DNA of 64,000 nucleotides, from assembly GCF_001645385.1 (NCBI RefSeq), contig NZ_LVHI01000001.1:201276-265275 (forward strand), in the 5' to 3' direction. Numbering within the stretch: position 1 is the stretch's first letter; every line of letters starts with the position of its first letter. The DNA is from Rhodococcoides kyotonense. GTDB lineage: Bacteria > Actinomycetota > Actinomycetes > Mycobacteriales > Mycobacteriaceae. Position numbers and translations under genes: made by a program. Of this stretch, positions 1-6,661 are shown one piece after another. The notes beneath the pieces were generated by a model that was not told the DNA's origin, did no database searches, and saw nothing but the letters and a program-made list of their open reading frames with translations.

Positions 1-110
1 AACCCCACGACCGCCACGGTCACCAGGTCGCGCCCGGTGCCCGAGACGAGAGGGTAGGTGATCTGAGATGCGATCGCTGCGGCGACGAGACCCCACACGA
101 GCCGGTTCAT
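1..110 (-). CDS. Membrane protein, N-terminal fragment; possible carotenoid biosynthesis protein
   Basis: Only the first 36 codons are in the window; the gene runs leftward off the edge. The ATG overlaps the TGA of the upstream oxidoreductase in an ATGA, so the two are probably translationally coupled. The visible residues start MNRLVWGLVAAAIASQITYP and form a hydrophobic segment consistent with a first membrane span. Placement directly behind a phytoene-desaturase-type enzyme suggests a CruF/DUF422-type carotenoid membrane protein, but that is inference from context and a short N-terminus. Confidence 0.55.
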   Translation of the reverse strand, partial: MNRLVWGLVAAAIASQITYPLVSGTGRDLVTVAVVG

Positions 111-1720
111 CGGACCTTGTCACCTATCCATCGACGTAGTCGTCCCTCGCGTGCGTCCTTCACGGCGATCCTGGCGGCGCTGCGGCCGGATGCGGCCGAG
201 ACTCCGCCGCCGGGGTGTGTCGATGCCCCCGTCAGATACAGACCGGGTGCGTCCGGAACTCGATGAGACGACAACTGCGGTATCGGTCGCCACATCATCA
301 TCTGGTCCAGTGACATCTCGACGTGCATGATGTTGCCGCCGATCATCCCGAGTTCACGCTCGATGTCGGCCGGGGACTGCACGTGGCGCGCGAGAACCGA
401 CTCGTCGAAACCCGGTGCGTACGAGCTGATCTCGGCGACGATTCGGTCGCCTTCCCACTCGGCCACGTCGCGGGCGTCGACGCGGCCCCCGTCCCCACGC
501 CACGCCCGGTTCCCCGACAGGGTGTGCGGATGCCACTGCGACCAGAGGGAGACCTGGTGTTGGCCCGGGGGAGCGACGCTCGGATCCAGTGCGGTGAAGG
601 ACATACCGAGCACCACGGGAGTCGGAGGAAGTTCCCCGGCGGAGGCGGCCCCGTGCGCGAGACGCAGGTGGGCACGATCGCGCACCAGCAGTTGGAGTCC
701 GCTCGTGGCGTGCGACGGGTCCTCCGCACTCGCGTATCGAGGGAGCGCGTCGGTCGCGAGGCGGACGGCCATGCCGATCCCCGGTCCGACGCGGACAGCT
801 CGACGCCACCCGTCGATCCGGCCTCGGTCGTAGCCGCCTGCGGCGAGGAGATCCAGTGTGGCGAGGACGTGACAACCCGCGACGACCATGCGGCTTCGCA
901 GAGTGCGGCCCGACGTCGTCGTCGTCACCCATTCGTTGTGCCGTCGCGACACCGAGACGACGGCGTCGCCGAGGGCGATCGAGCCTCCCGCAGAGGTGAG
1001 CTTCGAGATCAGCGCCTCGGTGAGGGCGCCACTGCCGCCGATCGCGCGTCCGGGCGGGAGCGTGTGCATCAATGCTGCGAACCCGACCATCGGCGCCGTT
1101 CCCGGCTCCGACATCGGCGGACCCGACTGTGCACCGAACCACGCGAGAGCGGCCTTGAGCCGTTCGCTGTCGAACGTCTCGTCGAGCAGTGCATCGCCGG
1201 TGGTCAGAAATTCCCGCGACAGCGCGCTACCGCCGTCGGGGGCGCCGAGTCCCCAGAAGGAGCGGAGGAGATTCGGGCCTGTCGGAGGCGCCGAGAACGC
1301 ACGCATCGTGCGTGCGCTACGGGGTCCCCAGACGTCGACGAATCGGCGGTATGCGGCCGCGTCGGAGGAGCCACACGCACGGGCGATGGATTCGCAGGTG
1401 CGGTCGAGGTCGCGGTGAAACACGAGCGCGGGCTCGTCGGTGCCGGGGGCTCCGGGAGCGAACGCCCACGGATCGCAGTCGACGTAGCGCAGTCCGTGTT
1501 CCGCCAGGCCCAGCTCCTCGATGACCCCGGTATGACGGACCATGATGTGCGCGGACGAGCCGCGGTCCACCCGATGTCCCGGGAAGCGCTCGGCGGAGGA
1601 CACACCACCCCCGGCTATGACGTCGCGTTCGAGCACTTCGACGGCCATGCCGGCCTCGGACAGGTAACAAGCGGCGGTCAGGGCGTTGTGTCCCGAACCG
1701 ACGACGACGACGTCGATCAC
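107..1720 (-). CDS. Phytoene desaturase-type FAD-dependent oxidoreductase
   Basis: 537 aa, close to the usual length for CrtI-like and related amine-oxidase-fold flavoproteins. The N-terminus has the dinucleotide-binding motif VVVVGSGHNAL (about residues 4-14), an acidic strand end (VEVLERD) and GGGVSSAE. The C-terminus keeps the second FAD-contact region GLYLTGASTHPGGGVSAASG. The likely role is desaturation or oxidation of a polyprenoid such as a carotenoid; the substrate cannot be read from sequence. The start is GTG. The gene lies 10 bases downstream of a GNAT gene and overlaps the next membrane protein by 4 bases, so the three probably form one leftward operon. Related family members also act on retinoids or unknown lipids. 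Confidence 0.85.
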   Translation of the reverse strand: MIDVVVVGSGHNALTAACYLSEAGMAVEVLERDVIAGGGVSSAERFPGHRVDRGSSAHIMVRHTGVIEELGLAEHGLRYVDCDPWAFAPGAPGTDEPALVFHRDLDRTCESIARACGSSDAAAYRRFVDVWGPRSARTMRAFSAPPTGPNLLRSFWGLGAPDGGSALSREFLTTGDALLDETFDSERLKAALAWFGAQSGPPMSEPGTAPMVGFAALMHTLPPGRAIGGSGALTEALISKLTSAGGSIALGDAVVSVSRRHNEWVTTTTSGRTLRSRMVVAGCHVLATLDLLAAGGYDRGRIDGWRRAVRVGPGIGMAVRLATDALPRYASAEDPSHATSGLQLLVRDRAHLRLAHGAASAGELPPTPVVLGMSFTALDPSVAPPGQHQVSLWSQWHPHTLSGNRAWRGDGGRVDARDVAEWEGDRIVAEISSYAPGFDESVLARHVQSPADIERELGMIGGNIMHVEMSLDQMMMWRPIPQLSSHRVPDAPGLYLTGASTHPGGGVSAASGRSAARIAVKDAREGRLRRWIGDKVR

Positions 1721-1730
1721 GTCTTACACG

Positions 1731-2339
1731 CTACGGGGCCGCCGAGACTTCGATCGGCAGCGTGCGGCCGAGCACCGCGAACGGTCGTCGATCGCCCGCG
1801 AAGGTGAAGTCGCGCAGTACGTCCTGAAAACCGAGCCTGCGATACAGCCGCCACGCGCGGTTGGCCTCGTGGGCGACCTCCGGTGTGGACAGCAACACCG
1901 TTCGTTCTTCGCGCCCGTGCAGGAGGCGGTGCGTGAGGGCGGCGCCCAACCCGTGTCCCTGCGCGCTCGGCTTGACATGCAGTTCGGTGAGTTCGAAGTA
2001 GTCCGACAGGACGGAATCGACGTAGTCGGCGCTGCACCCGGACCTACGCAGGCCGTCGCGTACCTGCTGATGCCACCACTGGTGTCGGGCTCCGCGATAG
2101 CCGTACGCGATGGCGACCATCGGTGTGTCCGGCGTCGGAAGCACGGCTGCAACCCCACGCCATCCCGGTCGAAGTACGTGCTCGTTCCACATCGGTGCGC
2201 GGTGGTACTCCGTGCCACGCGGATACCCCATGGCCTCGACGTAGATCGACAGCGCCTCGGGCATGCGTTGCCGGATCTCCTGGGGGGAGAGGTCCACCAG
2301 GTAGGGGGTCGTTTCCGCGTCGGTGTCGACTGTTCTCAA
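1731..2339 (-). CDS. GNAT-family N-acetyltransferase (Rv2170-like)
   Basis: With a TTG start at 2339 the product is 202 aa. The frame stays open upstream to about 2624, but AAGGA lies 4 bases before this TTG and the longer N-terminus is Arg-rich and does not look like a protein. A GTG at 2297 is an alternative start. The GNAT acetyl-CoA-binding region is visible as LTELHVKPSAQGHGLGAALT (V-x-P-x-x-Q/R-G-x-G-x-A), followed by a C-terminal part containing WRLYRRLGF. The position beside the dcw cluster matches M. tuberculosis Rv2170, reported as a lysine acetyltransferase; substrate equivalence here is inference. It is transcribed away from the HEPN gene and leads an operon with the oxidoreductase. 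Confidence 0.8.
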   Translation of the reverse strand: MRTVDTDAETTPYLVDLSPQEIRQRMPEALSIYVEAMGYPRGTEYHRAPMWNEHVLRPGWRGVAAVLPTPDTPMVAIAYGYRGARHQWWHQQVRDGLRRSGCSADYVDSVLSDYFELTELHVKPSAQGHGLGAALTHRLLHGREERTVLLSTPEVAHEANRAWRLYRRLGFQDVLRDFTFAGDRRPFAVLGRTLPIEVSAAP

Positions 2340-2526
2340 CCTTTCCTTGACTACTTGTCGGTGGGCACAGCTATATTGAATATGTCGAACGGGTGTTCGA
2401 TGTCGGCGATCCGGCGGGTCTCGAGGGAAGCGAGACTCGCCGGGTTCCGACCCTAGAGCTTTCATCATGGTCCGGGCGTGTCGGAATGTGATCACGAACG
2501 GCGTATCGAACAGGAGGTGTTCGAGT

Positions 2527-2976
2527 ATGGCCACACAAGTTATCCGTGCCGATGTACGTCCGCCGGTGTCGCCGCGTGCCAGGGTGCTCCTCGGTCGAGC
2601 CGACGCATTCCTGTCTCGGTCCATCGGTGCTGCGGATGCTACCGAGCGATTCCTCGACTGCTACATGGCCGCTCTGCGAGGTGCTGCCGCGATCCTCGAG
2701 GTCAGTCCCGTGTCGACCTCTCGCGCACGCTCTCGCAGTGCGTGGGTTCTGCTGAGCAAGGCCGCACCCGAGTTCGACGCGTGGTCCGAGTACTTCTCCG
2801 GCTACTCGTCCATCAGGGCGGACGTGCAGGCCGGGTTGTCGCGTTCGATCGACGACGTGGAGGCCGACGCGTTCTATGCCGAGGTAGGTCGGTTTCTGCA
2901 CGCCGTGGAGGATTTCATCGGTGCCGACACTCGGCTGGATCGCGCGGACGGCGCACGTCGCTCGATGACGGCGTGA
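2527..2976 (+). CDS. SAV_6107-type HEPN domain protein
   Basis: 149 aa from the ATG at 2527, which has a strong AGGAGG 8 bases upstream; upstream codons in the same frame lack such support. The protein is largely helical: an LLGRADAFLSRS helix, an ERFLDCYMAALRGAAAILE helix, then SAWVLLSKAAPEFDAWSEYF. This pattern matches the small actinobacterial SAV_6107 HEPN family found beside dcw clusters. HEPN proteins are often RNases or nucleotide-binding helical bundles, but I do not see an R-x4-6-H catalytic motif, so no activity is claimed. It is divergent from the GNAT gene, with about 190 bases between the two starts. Confidence 0.8.
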   Translation: MATQVIRADVRPPVSPRARVLLGRADAFLSRSIGAADATERFLDCYMAALRGAAAILEVSPVSTSRARSRSAWVLLSKAAPEFDAWSEYFSGYSSIRADVQAGLSRSIDDVEADAFYAEVGRFLHAVEDFIGADTRLDRADGARRSMTA

Positions 2977-3207
2977 GCGGGTGAAGCGTGTTTCGGCGTG
3001 TAATGCGTAACACCGCAAATCGGACTCGAGAAGTGCGTGCGTGTGTCCTGTACAGCAGTTCTTCCAACAATTTCAGGAACTCGTCGAGCGAGTAGGTGGT
3101 AAGCAGTCGATTCTGCTCGTATCATTGGACTCAGGTAGCCGCCAAGGTCAGCTTCCCGTCGTTTCACACCCGAAATGACTATCAATTTCTGTGCAGGGGG
3201 AGGTACC

Positions 3208-3648
3208 GTGCCACTCTCCGAGCACGAGCAGCGCATGCTCGACCAGATCGAGAGCGCTCTCTACGCCGAGGATCCCAAGTTTGCTTCTCACGTCCGTAGT
3301 GGACGTATGCGCACTGCATCGAGCAAGCGCCGCTTCCAAGCAGCAGCTTTGTTCGTGCTGGGGCTTGTTCTGCTGATCGCGGGGTTGGCTCTGCCGGTGA
3401 AACCCGGTGGATTCCCTGTGATCAGTCTCGTCGGCTTCGTCTTCATGTTCGGTGCGGGCGTCCTGTTCCTTCTCGGCGGATCCCGTAAGGGTGCTCCTGC
3501 AGCGCAAGAAGGTGCATCGGGCGAGGGTAGTTCCGGTCGGTCCTCAGGGGCTGGTGGTTCGGGACAGAAACCCAAGTCCGGACGGAAGGGCGGCGGCTTC
3601 ACCTCGCGCATGGAAGATCGCTTCAGACGGCGGTTCGAACAGGAGTAG
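3208..3648 (+). CDS. DUF3040 membrane protein (Rv2169c-like)
   Basis: 146 aa from the GTG at 3208, preceded by GGGGGAGG; upstream codons have no better start. It opens VPLSEHEQRMLDQIESALYA, the characteristic DUF3040 N-terminus. A basic stretch is followed by two membrane spans (FQAAALFVLGLVLLIAGLAL and VISLVGFVFMFGAGVLFLLG) and a Gly/Ser/Lys-rich, probably disordered tail ending in an Arg-rich helix. Function is unknown; family members are small membrane proteins next to mraZ in many actinobacteria. A strong hairpin follows at 3706-3750, so the gene is probably not cotranscribed with mraZ. Confidence 0.85.
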   Translation: MPLSEHEQRMLDQIESALYAEDPKFASHVRSGRMRTASSKRRFQAAALFVLGLVLLIAGLALPVKPGGFPVISLVGFVFMFGAGVLFLLGGSRKGAPAAQEGASGEGSSGRSSGAGGSGQKPKSGRKGGGFTSRMEDRFRRRFEQE

Positions 3649-3705
3649 ACGCGGGGACGCCCGGACCGTGATCGGCCGGGTCGAGTAGTACAAATGCAAA
3701 TTCGC

Positions 3706-3750
3706 AACACCGGAGCGGTGCCTCACGACGTGAGGCACCGCTCCGGTGTT
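3706..3750 (+). terminator. Perfect 21-bp hairpin after the DUF3040 gene
   Basis: AACACCGGAGCGGTGCCTCA is followed by CGACG and then its exact reverse complement, so the arms pair perfectly over 20 bp, or 21 bp with a GAC loop. A short T-rich run (TTTCT) follows. It separates the DUF3040 gene from the mraZ regulatory region and should work in either direction. Confidence 0.85.
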
Positions 3751-3862
3751 TCTGGTGTCAGTCAGTCGACCCTGTCGACAGCCGCGAACGCGCCGGCCCG
3801 TCGTGTGAACCCGGTCGCGAGCCCCACTGCGCGCGGGGACAAGCCCTCCGGAATCGACGAAT

Positions 3863-4042
3863 CCCCACTTTCCTCCACTTCGCCGCCGTCGTCGCCGACA
3901 TTCCCCACTTCGACCCACGCTGTACGGATTTCGCCGATCCGCCGCGACGCGGGACTTCATCGACCTGCGGAAATAGGCGTGGGCGACGGGTGCAGCGCGT
4001 GATCCTTGCGATTGCGACCCGAGTTTTCCCCACCTTCCTCCA
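3863..4042 (-). promoter_or_regulatory. Three reverse-oriented MraZ-like box pairs in the mraZ upstream region
   Basis: The 512-base stretch from 3649 to 4160 holds no convincing gene. On the minus strand it carries three copies of a paired motif with consensus GTGGRKSRARGTGGGGAW. The plus-strand half-sites are CCCCA/CTCCA at 3863-3867 and 3873-3877, CCCCA/ACCCA at 3903-3907 and 3913-3917, and CCCCA/CTCCA at 4028-4032 and 4038-4042, each pair 10 bp apart. That is the spacing of the MraZ boxes at the mraZ promoter, in reverse orientation. Binding by MraZ is inference. Confidence 0.4.
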
Positions 4043-4091
4043 CGCGTCGTACCTGCATGTTTGTGCCGCGTCACACAAATTCTTCGCTCGG

Positions 4092-4128
4092 TGGGGTTGA
4101 AGGTGGGGCAAAGTGGGGTAAAGTGGTG
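4092..4128 (+). promoter_or_regulatory. mraZ promoter with MraZ operator boxes
   Basis: TGGGG occurs at 4092, 4104 and 4114 and the variant TGGTG at 4124, giving intervals of 12, 10 and 10 bp. MraZ is known to bind direct TGGGN repeats spaced 10 bp apart and to repress its own operon. A candidate promoter lies within the array: TTGAAG at 4097-4102, a 16-bp spacer, and TAAAGT at 4119-4124, which fits the actinobacterial TANNNT. Boxes interleaved with the promoter elements suggest autorepression by occlusion. Confidence 0.65.
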
Positions 4129-4160
4129 GACAGCGGAGAGCCCGGGCTGGGAGGTGTCGA

Positions 4161-4592
4161 GTGTTCCTCGGTACCTACACGCCCAAGCTCGACGAGAAGG
4201 GTCGATTGACGTTGCCGGCAAAGTTTCGCGAAGCACTCTCGGGAGGTGTGATGGTGAGCAAAGGGCAGGATCACAGCCTCGCCGTCTACACGCGCGAAGA
4301 GTTCGCCGAGCGTGTTCGCCGACTCACCGAAGCGTCCCGATCGAACCCCGTGGCACGGTCCTACATTCGTCAATTGGGCGCAGGCACCGACGAGCAGCAG
4401 GTCGATGCTCAGGGCCGAATCACGCTCAGTGCCGAACATCGTCGGTACGCAAATCTCGGTCGAAACGTCGTCGTGAACGGATCGATCGAATTCATCGAGA
4501 TCTGGAACGACGAGGCGTGGGCTCGGTACTCCAGCGAGAGCGAACAGAGCTTCTCCGACGCGTTCGACGAATCGCTCGGAGGGATCTTGTAG
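4161..4592 (+). CDS. mraZ: Transcriptional regulator MraZ
   Basis: 143 aa, normal family length. It contains two AbrB-like half-domains, each with the MraZ D-x-x-x-R signature: [14 protein letters not shown] (about residues 10-23) and [14 protein letters not shown] (about 81-94). MraZ is a ring-forming DNA-binding protein that controls the dcw cluster. The GTG start at 4161 has GGGAGG 6 bases upstream. The gene heads the dcw cluster and lies just downstream of TGGGG repeats that are probably its own operator. It is followed by an unusual 212-base structured gap before rsmH. Confidence 0.95.
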   Translation: MFLGTYTPKLDEKGRLTLPAKFREALSGGVMVSKGQDHSLAVYTREEFAERVRRLTEASRSNPVARSYIRQLGAGTDEQQVDAQGRITLSAEHRRYANLGRNVVVNGSIEFIEIWNDEAWARYSSESEQSFSDAFDESLGGIL

Positions 4593-4618
4593 CTCCCTTC
4601 GATCACCGCCGAGTGCCG

Positions 4619-4779
4619 CGAGGCCTCTGCCCGATCAGAACCCTGACGTACTTCCCCGACGCCAGGTTTCGCAGATCAGGACCCTGACGTTCTTCCCCAA
4701 CGCCAGGTTCCCTATCGGACAGGGACCTCGAGGCATTCAGCACACCATCGATCGACCAGCTCGCCGCCCGGCGGCGAGC
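4619..4779 (+). repeat. Structured mraZ-rsmH intergenic element with tandem 36-nt hairpin repeats
   Basis: Two 36-nt copies at 4633-4668 and 4674-4709 differ at three positions. Each can fold as CCTGACGT pairing with ACGCCAGG (one A-C mismatch) around a loop containing CTTCCCC. An outer inverted repeat (4619-4635 with 4714-4730, 14 of 17 positions complementary) encloses both copies. A separate perfect hairpin, GCTCGCCGC-CCG-GCGGCGAGC at 4759-4779, follows. Both CTTCCC loops are complementary, with one G-U pair, to the rsmH ribosome binding site GGGAGG at 4792-4797. A regulatory RNA role is inference. Confidence 0.6.
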
Positions 4780-4804
4780 AGAAGCAAGACCGGGAGGAAT
4801 CATT

Positions 4805-5827
4805 GTGGCAGGCGAGGACATTTCGCCCGACCCGGATAGCGCTCCCGAGCCGTCGACACCGAAGCATGTTCCGGTTCGACTGGGTAGAGCAGACGAGCTG
4901 CTCGGTCCCGCGCTGATCGCGGCAGACGAACACGGCGGCGGAGTGATGATCGACGCCACGCTCGGACTCGGGGGACACTCCGAACACTTTCTTCGCACGT
5001 ACCCCAACATCCGGTTGATCGGACTCGATCGCGATCCGAACGCTCTCGAGCTCGCGTCGGCACGCCTGTCCGAGTTCTCGTCGCGGACGACATTCGTGCA
5101 CACCACGTACGACGGAATCGCGATGGCCCTCGAGCAAGCAGGGTTGGACGAGCACGACACCGTGCACGCAATCCTGTTCGACCTCGGTGTCTCGTCGATG
5201 CAACTCGACGAGGCGGATCGTGGGTTCGCGTACTCGGTGGACGCACCGCTGGACATGCGGATGAATCCGACGACGGGCATCACTGCGGCCGACGTGCTCA
5301 ACACGTACAGCCACGGCGAGATCGCGAGGGTGCTGAGCACGTACGGCGAGGAACGATTCGCCGGCCGAATCGCGTCCGCGATCGTACGACGCAGGGAGAC
5401 GACACCGTTCACGACCAGCGGACCGCTCGTGGAACTGCTGTACGAGTCCATTCCTGCAGCCACCCGTAGAACGGGCGGGCATCCCGCGAAGCGAACTTTT
5501 CAGGCTCTCCGTGTCGAGGTGAACGGAGAGCTCGATTCGTTGGAGAAAGCCGTACCTGCCGGGCTCGACGCACTGGCGGTCGGCGGTCGCGTGGTGTTCA
5601 TGTCGTACCAATCCCTCGAGGATCGGGTCGTCAAGAAGCATCTCGCGCCTCGCATCAAATCGAGATCGCCCGAAGGGCTCCCGGTCGAATTGCCCGGCAT
5701 GGGACCGGAATTCCGGATGCTGACCCGCGGCGCCGAGCGCGCTTCGGACGAAGAAATCGAAGACAACCCGCGTTCGGCGCCCGTGCGCCTGCGTGCAGCC
5801 GAGCGAATTGCGAGGAGAGCGGCATGA
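4805..5827 (+). CDS. rsmH: 16S rRNA m4C1402 methyltransferase RsmH (MraW)
   Basis: 340 aa. It transfers a methyl group from S-adenosylmethionine to N4 of C1402 in 16S rRNA. The N-terminus has the conserved [15 protein letters not shown] region, then the SAM motif [16 protein letters not shown] (about residues 49-64) and [12 protein letters not shown]. Later family motifs [17 protein letters not shown] and [15 protein letters not shown] are intact. The GTG start at 4805 follows GGGAGGA; a TTG two bases upstream is in another frame. It overlaps ftsL by an ATGA. The long leader contains tandem hairpins that may regulate its translation. Confidence 0.95.
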   Translation: MAGEDISPDPDSAPEPSTPKHVPVRLGRADELLGPALIAADEHGGGVMIDATLGLGGHSEHFLRTYPNIRLIGLDRDPNALELASARLSEFSSRTTFVHTTYDGIAMALEQAGLDEHDTVHAILFDLGVSSMQLDEADRGFAYSVDAPLDMRMNPTTGITAADVLNTYSHGEIARVLSTYGEERFAGRIASAIVRRRETTPFTTSGPLVELLYESIPAATRRTGGHPAKRTFQALRVEVNGELDSLEKAVPAGLDALAVGGRVVFMSYQSLEDRVVKKHLAPRIKSRSPEGLPVELPGMGPEFRMLTRGAERASDEEIEDNPRSAPVRLRAAERIARRAA

Positions 5828-6555
5828 CCATCACCGCGGGTTCTGCAGGAACCAAGCGCACCCGTCGCACCCGGTCGTCCGATGACGGCGCACCACGGTC
5901 GGGTGCCGCTCTGCGCGCGTACGAGCGTCGACAGCAGCGCGCATCGACCCACGGTGTCGCGGTTGCGCCGAGCAGCAGTCACGGGGCTGCGCGCGTCGGG
6001 GGGTCCGGCGCGTCGATCGCGGCGCGAATCCCGTTCGTGGCGTTGATCATCGGGTTGTTGACGCTCGGGCTCGGACTGACGTTGCTGCTGACCACGCGGT
6101 CGGCGGGGGACTCGTACGACCTCAGCGACGCGAAGGCGTACAACGAACGTCTCGTGCAGGAACGGGCGTCGTTGCAGCGTGACGTCGAACTTGCCGATTC
6201 CGCACCCGAACTCGCTCGGAAGGCGGCCGAACAGGGCATGGTCCCGGCCGCGAACGCCGCACGACTCGTCGTGTCGCCGGACGGAAGCGTTCAGGTCATC
6301 GGTACGCCCGCTCCGGCCGAGGGCAAGCCCGTCGCACCGTTGGATCCACCGGCTACCGACGCCGACACGCCTCGGCTGCAGACCAGTTCGCAGCAGTCGA
6401 CCAGCACGCAACCGACCGCGAGGGCTGCATCCTCGGCTCCTCCGGCGTCGGCCGCCACGCCGAACACGTCCAATAACGCCTCGTCCGAGGCTTCCGGTGA
6501 ACAATTGGTTCCCATGAGTACCCCGTCGGCCAGTCCAACGGGTAGTCCGCAGTGA
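5824..6555 (+). CDS. ftsL: FtsL-like septum protein (Rv2164c-like)
   Basis: 243 aa with the bitopic FtsL layout: a basic cytoplasmic N-terminus of about 60 residues, one membrane span near residues 70-93 ([20 protein letters not shown]), a predicted coiled coil ([20 protein letters not shown]), and a long Ala/Pro/Ser/Thr-rich C-terminal tail after [15 protein letters not shown]. FtsL works with FtsQ and the divisome to recruit and activate FtsW-FtsI. The extended tail is typical of actinobacterial versions and much longer than in E. coli. The ATG overlaps the rsmH stop. A three-unit repeat array separates it from ftsI. Sequence identity in this family is weak, so naming rests largely on topology and position. 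Confidence 0.8.
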   Translation: MTITAGSAGTKRTRRTRSSDDGAPRSGAALRAYERRQQRASTHGVAVAPSSSHGAARVGGSGASIAARIPFVALIIGLLTLGLGLTLLLTTRSAGDSYDLSDAKAYNERLVQERASLQRDVELADSAPELARKAAEQGMVPAANAARLVVSPDGSVQVIGTPAPAEGKPVAPLDPPATDADTPRLQTSSQQSTSTQPTARAASSAPPASAATPNTSNNASSEASGEQLVPMSTPSASPTGSPQ

Positions 6556-6562
6556 CACGCCC

Positions 6563-6659
6563 GGGAGTGGAGCCTGCAGGAATGACCCGGATATGCGCGG
6601 GAGTGGAGCCTGCAGGAATGACCAGGGCAAGCGCGGGAGTGGAGCCTGCAGGAATGACC
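6563..6659 (+). repeat. Three-unit 36-bp tandem repeat before ftsI
   Basis: Units at 6563-6587, 6599-6623 and 6635-6659 share the 25-bp core GGGAGTGGAGCC followed by TGCAGGAATGACC without change. They are separated by 11-bp spacers both ending in GCGC, so the period is exactly 36 bp. The array fills most of the ftsL-ftsI gap. The CAGGA of the third unit lies 8 bases before the ftsI ATG and probably serves as its ribosome binding site. Related units occur at 13064, 22562 and 30469. Confidence 0.9.
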
Positions 6660-6661
6660 CG

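Noticed and set aside
5838-5860. Another copy of the dispersed repeat at the start of ftsL (TTCTGCAGGAACC)
   Set aside because: Only the central CTGCAGGAAC matches; the GGAGTGGAGCC half is missing, so chance similarity is likely.
6563-6659. Possible CRISPR array
   Set aside because: Repeats of 25 bp with 11-bp spacers are too short for CRISPR, the spacers are alike, and no cas genes are present.
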